NCBI GenBank assembly: GCA_902760645.1
Contig: CACWHC010000015.1
Location: 26,243 to 90,242 of the forward strand
Origin: an uncultured bacterium
GTDB lineage: Bacteria; Cyanobacteriota; Vampirovibrionia; Gastranaerophilales; Gastranaerophilaceae
Direction of reading: 5' to 3'
DNA length: 64,000 nucleotides
Positions 19,251-26,739 of the stretch are shown here, one piece after another. The position numbers and the translations under genes were made by a program. The notes beneath the pieces were generated by a model that saw only the letters and a list, made by a program, of their open reading frames with translations, did not search any database and was not told where the DNA came from. Every line of letters begins with the position of its first letter. The stretch's first letter is position 1.

Positions 19251-19283
19251 AAAGAACCCCAAAATTATTTGGGGTTCTTTTTT
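19251..19283 (+). terminator. Rho-independent terminator after aspS
   Basis: AAAGAACCCC (19251-19260) pairs with GGGGTTCTTT (19271-19280), extended by inner AAA/TTT pairs, and runs into T residues. Confidence 0.9.
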
Positions 19284-19438
19284 AAATTTGAGAAATCCGC
19301 TGCAAATTCATAATTTTAAAAAAATACAGGGCTATAAAAAGTTGTAAATATTTGTAAAAGTATAATTGGTAAAACAGCAAAATTTTTCAATTATATGGTT
19401 TATAATGTAAACAGAAAAAAGTGTGAAAGGGTTTCTTT

Positions 19439-19768
19439 ATGATAGTAAATAATATCTCATTTAGCGGAAGTTATGCCAAAACGCCTAATGGTAACTACTA
19501 CAAAAAGAAAAACACAGGGAAAAGAATCGGAACAATGCTTGGACTGGCAGGAGGAGTAGGATTGGCAGCAATGCCTACGGTACAGCTTGGTGCATTGGGG
19601 ATTTCGGCACAAATATTTCCTAAAAGCCCTATGAAAATGTTTGCCTCAACATACGGTATTATAGGTGCAGGAATTCTTGGAATTGCACTTATAGGAAGAG
19701 CTTTAGGTTCAATACCTGATCACGCCATTAACAGAAAAAGAATATCCAAAGCTGATCATATTGCATAA
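19439..19768 (+). CDS. Small orphan membrane-associated protein with N-terminal SFSG motif
   Basis: The 109-residue protein begins MIVNNISFSGSYAK. Two Gly/Ala-rich hydrophobic segments follow (about 30-50, with GTMLGLAGGVGLAAM, and 68-90, with STYGIIGAGILGIALIG), then a basic tail. The glycine spacing suggests two packed membrane helices. GAAAGGG precedes the ATG. No family is recognised. The N-terminal F-S-G resembles the starts of other orphan proteins in this window. Confidence 0.6.
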   Translation: MIVNNISFSGSYAKTPNGNYYKKKNTGKRIGTMLGLAGGVGLAAMPTVQLGALGISAQIFPKSPMKMFASTYGIIGAGILGIALIGRALGSIPDHAINRKRISKADHIA

Positions 19769-19774
19769 ATTATA

Positions 19775-19803
19775 TTGACTACGGGAAACAAATATAGCAT
19801 ACT
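19775..19803 (+). promoter_or_regulatory. Promoter close to the umuC-like ATG
   Basis: TTGACT (19775-19780), a 17 nt spacer and CATACT (19798-19803) end 9 nt before the ATG at 19813, with no Shine-Dalgarno. A near-leaderless transcript is predicted. No convincing LexA box is visible. Confidence 0.4.
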
Positions 19804-19812
19804 GTTACTACT

Positions 19813-20991
19813 ATGAGTACAAAAGATAATGTAATAGCTTTAGTGGATTGTGATTCGTTTTTCGTATGCTGTGAGCAAAAAATGAATCCCGAGTTAAAAG
19901 GCAAACCTGTTTCGGTAATTTCAAATAAAAACGGGTGTGTCATTTCACGCTCGAGAGAAGCAAAACAAATGGGTATAAGAATGGGTGAGCCGTTATTTAT
20001 GGCAAAAAAAGAACATCCCAAAGGTATATATGTAGTTGCAAACCACAATTTGTACTCTGAAATTTCGCATCAGGTAATGAATTTATTGAGAGATTTCTCC
20101 CCTACGGTAGATGTATATTCTATTGATGAAGCATTTGTAGAATTTACCGGGCTGTCAAAATTATACAAAATGGATTACATTCGACTGGCGAAATATTTAA
20201 GACAAAAGATTAAAGACGAGTTAGATATTTCTGTTTCTATTGGCATAAGTTCATCAAAAACTCTTGCAAAACTTGCTTCAGACAAAGCGAAAAACGTTTA
20301 TGGAGGAGTTTACTATATTAACCCTGAATTAGCGCTTGAAGAAATGAAGAAAACTTCAATAGAAGAAATTTGGGGTATAGGAAGAAACCTGACCCGTCTG
20401 CTGCACAGCTCAGGAGTAATTACGGCGTATGAACTTGTTACAAAATCCGATGAATGGCTTGATAAAAAAATAGGTATTCATGGCAAAGAAATGAAACATG
20501 AACTTCTTGGAGAAACAATTTCAAAAGTTACTAATCAGGTAAAATTGCCAAAATCAATCCAAAATACCAAAGCACTTGGGGAATTTACTTCCGACATAAA
20601 TTACATAAAAAATGAACTTAACAAACACATACACAGGAGCTGTTCAAAACTACGCCGGATTGGTGCCAAAAGTAACACTATCGGAGTGATGCTGAGAACA
20701 AAAGATTTTAAAGTGTATTTTACAAAAACAATTCTTGATAAACCTACCTGTTATGAATGGGAAGTATCAGACGCGGCTTTTAATTTACTCGGACAAATTT
20801 ATAACCCGAAATTATTATACCGCAGCACAGGTATAATCTTAGAAAATATAACCTACGACAGCGGAGAACAATTATTTTTATTTAGTGATGAAAAACAAGA
20901 CAATAAAAACCAAAAACTGGCAGCCTGTATAGACAAGCTTGAAATAAAATTTGGAAAGGACATTGTCAAAACAGGATTTACACAAAAATAA
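19813..20991 (+). CDS. Y-family DNA polymerase, UmuC-like
   Basis: This 392-residue translesion polymerase starts ALVDCDSFFVCCEQ (first metal Asp). It has the UmuC-type NKNGCVISRS and the catalytic YSIDEAFVEF, a helix-hairpin-helix region (SIEEIWGIG) and a little-finger domain. The C-terminal QLFLF is a typical sliding-clamp binding motif. It is slightly shorter than E. coli UmuC. No umuD- or lexA-like gene is adjacent, so it may work without a UmuD-type partner or have one elsewhere. It is convergent with 21000-21347, 8 nt apart. Confidence 0.92.
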   Translation: MSTKDNVIALVDCDSFFVCCEQKMNPELKGKPVSVISNKNGCVISRSREAKQMGIRMGEPLFMAKKEHPKGIYVVANHNLYSEISHQVMNLLRDFSPTVDVYSIDEAFVEFTGLSKLYKMDYIRLAKYLRQKIKDELDISVSIGISSSKTLAKLASDKAKNVYGGVYYINPELALEEMKKTSIEEIWGIGRNLTRLLHSSGVITAYELVTKSDEWLDKKIGIHGKEMKHELLGETISKVTNQVKLPKSIQNTKALGEFTSDINYIKNELNKHIHRSCSKLRRIGAKSNTIGVMLRTKDFKVYFTKTILDKPTCYEWEVSDAAFNLLGQIYNPKLLYRSTGIILENITYDSGEQLFLFSDEKQDNKNQKLAACIDKLEIKFGKDIVKTGFTQK

Positions 20992-20999
20992 ACAAAAAC

Positions 21000-21347
21000 T
21001 TAAAACGGTCTTGTTTGATTTAACTTTAATCTTAATTCTCTAAATCTTGCAATATCTTCCTGAGATTTGCCGGAATCCTTGAATACAGCCTGTGTTGACG
21101 GATGTACCATTAAAACATAATCCATATGGATTTCCAAAAAATTATATTTTCTTGGTGTTTGATTTCCTGTTCTCGGATAAATTTCTGCATTAGTAACAGC
21201 AAGGAAACGTCTTTCTTTATCATTTAACAAATCCGTCAATTCACGATTTGTATTAGTATACTTTGAAACATGGACAACACCCTTAATGTCGTGATCTGCC
21301 GTTAAAATTGTAACTTCTATAGGTACAGTATCTATATTTTTTGCCAT
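21000..21347 (-). CDS. Conserved small protein of unknown function
   Basis: The 115-residue soluble protein starts with beta strands (IEVTILTADHDIKGVVHVS), continues with RELTDLLNDKERRFLAVTNAEIY, and ends in a basic helix. The pattern resembles small cyanobacterial-lineage proteins sometimes described as a DUF6812-like family; that name is a memory-level match. AAGGAA precedes the ATG. It follows yitT in the same direction (67 nt gap) with an intervening possible -10 box, so it could be separate or the last gene of the lysA cluster. Confidence 0.55.
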   Translation of the reverse strand: MAKNIDTVPIEVTILTADHDIKGVVHVSKYTNTNRELTDLLNDKERRFLAVTNAEIYPRTGNQTPRKYNFLEIHMDYVLMVHPSTQAVFKDSGKSQEDIARFRELRLKLNQTRPF

Positions 21348-21414
21348 TACTTTTTCCTTAAAATTCTCTCTTTTATGTTATTTAGTATAATACCTTTTTC
21401 AAATAATGTCTATA

Positions 21415-22293
21415 CTATATTTTGTCTATTTTTTTCCTCATACGGGTACCGTAAACTTCGTGCACATCAACAACAGAAAGAAAAGCTTTCGAGTCATACT
21501 GACTCACAACCTCTTTAACTTTTGACATTTCCAAACGGGATACAACACAATATATAAGAGTTTTTTCCGTCTTTGAATATCCTCCGATACCTTTTAAATA
21601 CGTTACGCTTATATCGTAATCCGATATCAACGTTTGACCTATTTCTTCCGCCTTATCGCTTATTATCCTTACGGATTTAGAACTGTTCAAACCTTCTAAT
21701 ACCGCATCAATAACCCTGTATGCAATAAAATAAGTAATAATTGAATACATAGCATTATCCCAGCCAAGGACAATACCTGCGATTATATAAATAAATATAT
21801 TAAATCCCATTACAATTTCGCCGACAGAATATCCGAATTTTTTGGACATAACAAGAGCCATAATTTCCGTACCGTCCATAGAACCTTCGTTTTTAAGAAC
21901 AATACCCACACCGGCACCTAAAATTATACCCCCGAAAATAGTTGATAATAAATTTTCTTCGGTTACTACCAAATGTATATGGTGAAATACGTTTGTTGCA
22001 ACAGAAAGCATTGATATCGCAAAAAACGTCTGAATAACAAAATATTTACCTAATTTTGTAAATGCAAGGCATATAAACGGCAAATTTATACACAATAAAG
22101 CAACACCAAGGTTAATGCCTGTTACATAATTCAAAATCATTGAAATACCGACAACACCGCCGTCAATAATTTCATTTGGAACGAGAAAACATTCCAGAGC
22201 AAAACCGGCAACAAAAGCGCCAAATGTTAAAGCTAACGCTTTTTTTGCAAGTTTAGCAAATGTAATTTTACGTTTTTGAGTACCTGCGGTCAT
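21415..22293 (-). CDS. YitT family membrane protein (DUF161/DUF2179)
   Basis: The 292-residue protein has about six membrane helices at 15-210, with the family sequence GFALECFLVPNEIIDGGVVGISMI and GSMDGTEIMALVMSKKFG. A C-terminal soluble DUF2179 domain follows (about 215-285). These proteins are widespread and their transport role is not settled. It lies 16 nt downstream of cdaA in a lysA-cdaA-yitT gene string. AAGGAATAAAGG precedes the ATG. Confidence 0.9.
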   Translation of the reverse strand: MTAGTQKRKITFAKLAKKALALTFGAFVAGFALECFLVPNEIIDGGVVGISMILNYVTGINLGVALLCINLPFICLAFTKLGKYFVIQTFFAISMLSVATNVFHHIHLVVTEENLLSTIFGGIILGAGVGIVLKNEGSMDGTEIMALVMSKKFGYSVGEIVMGFNIFIYIIAGIVLGWDNAMYSIITYFIAYRVIDAVLEGLNSSKSVRIISDKAEEIGQTLISDYDISVTYLKGIGGYSKTEKTLIYCVVSRLEMSKVKEVVSQYDSKAFLSVVDVHEVYGTRMRKKIDKI

Positions 22294-22309
22294 CCTTTAT
22301 TCCTTGTAA

Positions 22310-23212
22310 CTATTCCTTTTCTGTATTTTTTTTATTACGCATAATATTGTTAAATCCAAAAATAGCTTTCTTTTCATATGCAACAGACTGAACCTTATAC
22401 CCTAAAATCTGTTCCAAGTCTGCTTTCAAAGTAGTTAAGTCTTCATATTTTCTCAAAGTACCGTCTAACGCAATAGAAACATCCCCTGTTTCTTCGGAAA
22501 CAACCAAACAAGCCGCATCACTTGTCTCGGACATTCCGATAGCCGCACGATGACGAGTACCATACTTCCAGCTAAGTTTAGGGTCTTCAGTCAACGGCAA
22601 AAGCACACCTGCAGAAATTATTTTTGAGCCGTTTATAACGACAGCACCATCATGCAACGGGGTATTCGGATGAAATATCGTTAACAACAATTCAGTGGAC
22701 AAATCCGCATTTAACTTTGTACCGACATCATAATATGTATTACTCAAATCTTTTTGGAACACTATTAAAGCCCCTGTATGAGATTTTGAAAAGAATTTTA
22801 CTGATTCGATTAATTCTTTTATTACGTCAATTTCCTGATTATCCTTTTTGCTGGCACCATTACCGAAAAATCTTGCAAACAAATCAGCCTGTCCCAAAAA
22901 TCCTAAAAATCTTCTGAGTTCAGGTTGGAAAATAACAATCAAACTTAATGAAATCAATGTAACAATAGATTTAAGGAATACACCTAAAATTTTCAGATTC
23001 AGTCTGACAAGTATTTCGGAAAATACCCATAAAAAAATCAGGAAAAATATTCCTTTTACAAATTTTTCAGACTGAGAATCTTTAATAAACTTCTTGTAAA
23101 AGAAAAACAATATCACAACAATTACAATTATTTCAAATATATTGGTCCAATTAAGCGACCAATCCAGAGTTCCGAGTTGAAATTGTAAATAAGAAAGAAT
23201 ACTGTTAAACAT
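22310..23212 (-). CDS. cdaA: Diadenylate cyclase CdaA (DacA)
   Basis: The 300-residue membrane enzyme joins two ATP into cyclic di-AMP. Hydrophobic N-terminal segments (about 20-40, 52-70 and 78-95) are followed by a DAC domain with the catalytic DGA (HDGAVVINGSKI) and RHR (YGTRHRAAIG) motifs. Its first 8 nt overlap the end of lysA, which suggests co-transcription and coupling. cdaR and glmM, the common partners, are not in the window. Confidence 0.96.
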   Translation of the reverse strand: MFNSILSYLQFQLGTLDWSLNWTNIFEIIVIVVILFFFYKKFIKDSQSEKFVKGIFFLIFLWVFSEILVRLNLKILGVFLKSIVTLISLSLIVIFQPELRRFLGFLGQADLFARFFGNGASKKDNQEIDVIKELIESVKFFSKSHTGALIVFQKDLSNTYYDVGTKLNADLSTELLLTIFHPNTPLHDGAVVINGSKIISAGVLLPLTEDPKLSWKYGTRHRAAIGMSETSDAACLVVSEETGDVSIALDGTLRKYEDLTTLKADLEQILGYKVQSVAYEKKAIFGFNNIMRNKKNTEKE

Positions 23213-24542
23213 TTGCTCTCAATCTGTCAGGTATCATATCGTGAGAAACTAAATCATCCAAAGTCTCTCTATTTATAATAATATCAGATTGTGAATTATT
23301 TACAAGTACCATTGCGGATTTTTCTACTCTGTTATAATTTGAAGCCATAGAATAATTATACGCACCCGTGTTAAACACGCATAAAATGTCGCCTTCACAA
23401 ATTTCCGGCAGGCTGATAGACTTAATCAAAATGTCCCCGCTCTCACAAAAACGCCCTGCAATTGTAACGTTTTGTAAATTATCCCCCTCAGGATTATTAG
23501 CCAAAACTGCTGAATATTCTGCCTGATACATTGAAGGTCTTGCATTATCCGCCATACCTCCATCAACCGCTACATATTTTTTACCGTGCGGAACCTGTTT
23601 TGACGAACCTATAGAATACAACGTTACACCCGAAGTCGAAATTATACTTCTGCCGGGTTCCAAGTATAAAACAGGTTTAGGAATATTATATTTTTCTGCG
23701 GCAGAATTTATTTTTGAAATAATAATTTCGGCAATTTCATATACTGAAGGAGGCAAATCACTTTCAATATATTTTACGCCCAAACCGCCGCCAATATTCA
23801 TTTCATCAAGTTTCAACCCAAATTTATCGTTAATTCTTGCCATTTCTTTTACAAGAATTTCAATCTCGTCATCAAAAACTTTTGTTTCAAAAATCTGAGA
23901 ACCTATATGAGCGTGTAACCCTTTAATATTCAGAGTTGAATATGTACTTAATATCAAATCGACCGCCTCATCAATTTGAGTTAAGTCAAACCCAAACTTT
24001 GAATCCAGATGACCTGTCTGAATATACTCATGAGTATGACATTCTATTCCCGGAGTAATTCTTAAAAGGACATCGACATTTTTGCCTTTACTTTTTGCAA
24101 GCTCATCCAAAAGAGCCAATTCGAAGAAATTATCAACGGATATTCTTCCTACACCTAATTCAAGTGCCAGCAACAACTCATCAGCCGACTTGTTATTACC
24201 GTTAAAAAGAACTCTGCCCATCGGTACACCTGCTTTGTGTATCGTATAAATTTCACCGCCCGAAACAGCATCAAAACCAAAACCTTCTTCAGCAATAATC
24301 GCACTTGTAGCTAAAGAACATAACGCTTTTGAAGCGTACAGAAGTTTTACCTTATCATATGAAGAAAACGCTTTTTTATAATCTCTGCAAACACTTCTTA
24401 AAGTAACTTCATCTATGACATAAAGAGGAGTTCCGTACTTATTTACCAAATCTACGGTATCACATCCGCCGATTTCGATATTACCTTTATCGTTAATTTT
24501 AGTTGTTAAAGGGCGTAACGATTGATTTGTACTTGTCTGCAT
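23205..24542 (-). CDS. lysA: Diaminopimelate decarboxylase
   Basis: The 445-residue PLP enzyme of alanine-racemase fold III converts meso-diaminopimelate to L-lysine. The PLP Lys lies in LLYASKAL, followed by GGGLGVKY, LEPGRSI and the C-terminal CESGDIL, which carries the cross-subunit Cys. It implies a DAP-type lysine and peptidoglycan pathway. AGAGGA precedes the ATG. It is first in lysA-cdaA-yitT; a repeat cluster lies just upstream. Confidence 0.97.
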   Translation of the reverse strand: MQTSTNQSLRPLTTKINDKGNIEIGGCDTVDLVNKYGTPLYVIDEVTLRSVCRDYKKAFSSYDKVKLLYASKALCSLATSAIIAEEGFGFDAVSGGEIYTIHKAGVPMGRVLFNGNNKSADELLLALELGVGRISVDNFFELALLDELAKSKGKNVDVLLRITPGIECHTHEYIQTGHLDSKFGFDLTQIDEAVDLILSTYSTLNIKGLHAHIGSQIFETKVFDDEIEILVKEMARINDKFGLKLDEMNIGGGLGVKYIESDLPPSVYEIAEIIISKINSAAEKYNIPKPVLYLEPGRSIISTSGVTLYSIGSSKQVPHGKKYVAVDGGMADNARPSMYQAEYSAVLANNPEGDNLQNVTIAGRFCESGDILIKSISLPEICEGDILCVFNTGAYNYSMASNYNRVEKSAMVLVNNSQSDIIINRETLDDLVSHDMIPDRLRANV

Positions 24543-24638
24543 AAATAAAAATCCTCTCTGTACTTTTAGGGTAACTTCATGTTTTAAGAAGATTTTAGCA
24601 TAAAAGTAACTATTTAAAAATATTTATATTTAGGTAGT

Positions 24639-25025
24639 GAACAGTAAACTGCTCTTAACAGCCCTACAGGCAAATTGTTTTTTCATGTCATTGCGAGCGA
24701 TAGCGAAGCAATCTAGCCGTTTAGTTATTCAAAGTTTATAAATTAAAGTTATTTTTATTTGCACAAAGTACTGTAAAAACTTAATTACTTAATCACTCAA
24801 TAACTTATTTACAATTAAAAAGCTGGATTACTGCCTTGGATTTCTTCCACGCTCCGAGAGTTTCGCTACCTGCACTATGTGCAAATCGCTCAATCTCGTC
24901 GCTATCCGGTACAAGTACCGTACAGAAATCCGCTTCGCAAATCAAGCCTTTGATTTGCTCGCAATGACATGGTTTATTTTAACTGTGCGACAGCACCGAT
25001 ACGAACTGTTCACTGTTTACTGTTC
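24639..25025. repeat. Composite inverted-repeat (MITE/REP-like) element
   Basis: GAACAGTAAAC at 24639-24649 is matched in reverse complement at 25015-25025. Inside it, CATGTCATTGCGAGC at 24684-24698 is matched perfectly in reverse complement at 24957-24971 (15 bp). Between these lie further short palindromes and a 75 bp segment that recurs near the other end of the window. There is no transposase. The right end runs into the 3' end of the prepilin gene. Apart from the element, the 24543-24978 gap holds only the lysA upstream region, with a possible GCTAAAAT -10 box. Confidence 0.8.
24835..24909. repeat. Dispersed repeat, copy A
   Basis: The segment runs from CTTGGATTTCTTCCACGCTC to CTCGTCGCTATCCGG. 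The same outer sequences occur in copy B at 63461-63537. The middle differs but in both copies forms a small hairpin (TGCACTATGTGCA here, TTGAACCTTCGGTTCAA in B). Confidence 0.85.
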
Positions 25026-25788
25026 CCTGTTCACTATAAGTACGATCTCTTGTTGTTCGCCAATAAAACCCTTCATAAATATCACCTTCCGGAACTCCGC
25101 CTGCATTCAATTCAGCACTGAAGCTAGAACCAAATCCATATACTCCCCTGGTATTTAGTAGATCTAAAATAAAAATATCTCTTCCTACTGTATTTGGTTT
25201 TTTAGATCCGTTAATATCTATAGATAAATTATTAGAACCTTGATCTGTAAAATTTTTGTAAAAGTAATAATCAAAAATCTCCGAGCCATCAGAAAACTTC
25301 ATACAAGTCCTACTTGAGGACTTAGCCTCCGACCAAATACGTCCATTCAAGAATTTTACCTCAGAACCGTCACACGGAGTAAACTGAATACCGGAAAATA
25401 CGCTCTGAAGTCCCTCTCTAATACTACGACAATTATCGGTAAGAATATTGTCTTGACTACAAGTAGTCCCCATTTCGCTATATGCTTCGGTATCTTTTAA
25501 TTCTGTTACTCCGTCATGTGCCATCATGAGCTTAAATCCGTCACTTAACACAGAAACAGATTTTTTAAGTTGATTAACATATACCTGTTTTTGGTAATTA
25601 GAAATCAATGTAGGTAAGGTCAACGCCGCAACCACACCGATTATACCGAGGGTGATTAGAACTTCAGCGAGAGTAAAGGCGGCACGACGAGGCTTTGCAG
25701 ACTGATCTACGTGCGTAGCACCTTCAGCCAAAGTAAATGCAGCTTTCTTCTTTTTGTCATGCTGAACTCGTTTCAGCATCTGACCCAT
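24979..25788 (-). CDS. Prepilin-like protein with duplicated processing motif and repeat-derived ends
   Basis: The 269-residue protein contains the prepilin core FTLAEVLITLGIIGVVAA (residue 38 onward) and a globular domain with several Cys and a DGSEIFDYYF segment. Residues 5-11 (LKRVQHD) are encoded by a hairpin repeat, and residues 16-22 (AAFTLAE) duplicate residues 36-42. The last ~20 residues (YSEQGTVNSEQFVSVLSHS) are encoded by the repeat cluster at 24639-25025 and do not resemble the tail of the paralogue at 4248-4922. No Shine-Dalgarno precedes the ATGs at 25788 or 25779; a strong one with ATG lies at 26001, in frame but separated by stops. It may be expressed, phase-variable or decaying. 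Confidence 0.75.
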   Translation of the reverse strand: MGQMLKRVQHDKKKKAAFTLAEGATHVDQSAKPRRAAFTLAEVLITLGIIGVVAALTLPTLISNYQKQVYVNQLKKSVSVLSDGFKLMMAHDGVTELKDTEAYSEMGTTCSQDNILTDNCRSIREGLQSVFSGIQFTPCDGSEVKFLNGRIWSEAKSSSRTCMKFSDGSEIFDYYFYKNFTDQGSNNLSIDINGSKKPNTVGRDIFILDLLNTRGVYGFGSSFSAELNAGGVPEGDIYEGFYWRTTRDRTYSEQGTVNSEQFVSVLSHS

Positions 25789-25870
25789 GGTACTTGTTGC
25801 GATTACCTTATTTTGAGTTATCTCTAAAGTTTTACGGTGGCTAGATCCCGAAACAAGTTCGGGATGACAT
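25755..25870. repeat. Inverted pair of GTCAT-hairpin repeats
   Basis: Plus-strand copy: GTCATGCTGAA, a CTCGT loop and TTCAGCAT (to 25779). Minus-strand copy: GTCATCCCGAA, a CTTGT loop and TTCGGGAT (25868-25845). They share the plan of GTCAT, a 5 nt loop and a compensating stem change (GCTGAA versus CCCGAA). ACGGTG (25834-25839) and CACCGT (25883-25888) additionally bracket the second copy. The first copy lies within the prepilin coding region and encodes LKRVQHD. Confidence 0.8.
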
Positions 25871-25924
25871 AAAGTCTTTCCTCACCGTGGTTTAAAAAAT
25901 TCCACGAGCGAAGCATCTCTAAAG

Positions 25925-25938
25925 GCAGGCTAGCCTGC
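25925..25938. repeat. Perfect 14 bp palindrome
   Basis: GCAGGCTAGCCTGC is self-complementary over all 14 bases. It lies between the G-tract and the hairpin repeats upstream of the prepilin gene. Confidence 0.6.
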
Positions 25939-25953
25939 AAATCCTGTAAACCC

Positions 25954-26001
25954 TTACTGCGAGAGGCTCTTACCCCCCCCCCTAGGCTGAAATACTGACA
26001 T
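25954..26001 (-). CDS. Possible 15-codon leader ORF with G10 tract
   Basis: On the minus strand a strong GGAGG lies 7 nt before an ATG at 26001. The frame reads MSVFQPRGGGKSLSQ and stops at 25954-25956. Codons 7-10 are made of a run of ten G. The ATG is exactly 71 codons upstream of, and in frame with, the prepilin ATG at 25788, with three in-frame stops between. It may be the original start of the prepilin gene, now cut off by inserted repeats, or a switchable leader. Confidence 0.35.
   Translation of the reverse strand: MSVFQPRGGGKSLSQ
25973..25982. repeat. Homopolymer tract C10 (G10 on the prepilin strand)
   Basis: Ten consecutive C are very unusual in this AT-rich sequence. Tract length sets the short ORF from 26001: ten G gives 15 codons, nine gives 58, eleven gives 10. 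Such tracts commonly mutate by slippage, and can also be miscounted in assemblies. Confidence 0.7.
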
Positions 26002-26148
26002 AATAATAACCTCCGCTATTTTGTAATACATTATCATTATAAACTATTTTTTACATTTTGCAAGTCCATACCCCATTCAACAAATATTTTACAAATAAAC
26101 GCAAAAAAAATTTATCACGAGTTTTAATATTTCACAAGGAGAAAATCT

Positions 26149-26739
26149 ATGCAGGTAAACTTTACAGGATTAAAAAATACGGCATACCTTTCAATGCAAA
26201 ACCCTGAAACAAACGAAGGAATGTATGTACTCAATACCCAATTAACAGACGACAAAGACGGAGCTGATTTAACAAAATACAGAGCTTTTTTGAACAGAAT
26301 AAACAATAATTCAAAATCAAGTTACAGAAACGAATTTAACCCGAATTTTGTTAATTTTTTAATCCATACAAGTGATATGGGCATTGACGATATTACAGGG
26401 AAAAGAAAAACCCTTTGCAATCTTTATCTTAACGGAAAATTGTTTGAACTTAAAGATGAGCGTATACCTATATTTGAATTTTTGGCACATTTGGCAAGCA
26501 AAATTTCAGCAAAACCAAACAATGAATTTGTTGTAAATAAAGACTACATTGAGGGTGAGGACTGCCAAAACGGCATTTTACCGTTCGGAAACATAAAATA
26601 CATGGTCGAAATGAACCCGAATTTAAATATGAGTTATGAAGAATTTATGAAAGAAATTCATTCACCGCAAAGAGTTAAAGACGGTGCTAAAGAAATTAAC
26701 GAATTTTTCTATAAGGTTATGCTTGACTATTTTGCATAA
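26149..26739 (+). CDS. Orphan protein with N-terminal NFTG motif
   Basis: The 196-residue protein has no signal peptide and starts MQVNFTGLKNTAYLSMQNPET. It appears soluble and mixed alpha/beta, and ends with a helical FMKEIHSPQRVKDGAKEINEFFYKVM. AAGGAG precedes the ATG. Its last 23 nt overlap the convergent UbiA gene. No family is recognised. The N-terminal F-T-G-L-K recurs at residues 43-49 of the protein at 28630-29382 as F-T-G-L-E-K. Confidence 0.6.
   Translation: MQVNFTGLKNTAYLSMQNPETNEGMYVLNTQLTDDKDGADLTKYRAFLNRINNNSKSSYRNEFNPNFVNFLIHTSDMGIDDITGKRKTLCNLYLNGKLFELKDERIPIFEFLAHLASKISAKPNNEFVVNKDYIEGEDCQNGILPFGNIKYMVEMNPNLNMSYEEFMKEIHSPQRVKDGAKEINEFFYKVMLDYFA

Noticed and set aside
19769..19812. 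LexA/SOS box before the umuC-like gene
   Set aside because: No GAAC-N4-GTTC, CTGT-N8-ACAG or other known lineage-type palindrome could be placed.
24639..25025. CRISPR array
   Set aside because: The repeats are inverted and unevenly spaced, not direct repeats with regular spacers, and no cas gene is present.
24877..25158. 93-codon open frame on the plus strand
   Set aside because: It lies in the composite repeat and antisense to the prepilin 3' end; no ribosome site and no protein-like pattern.
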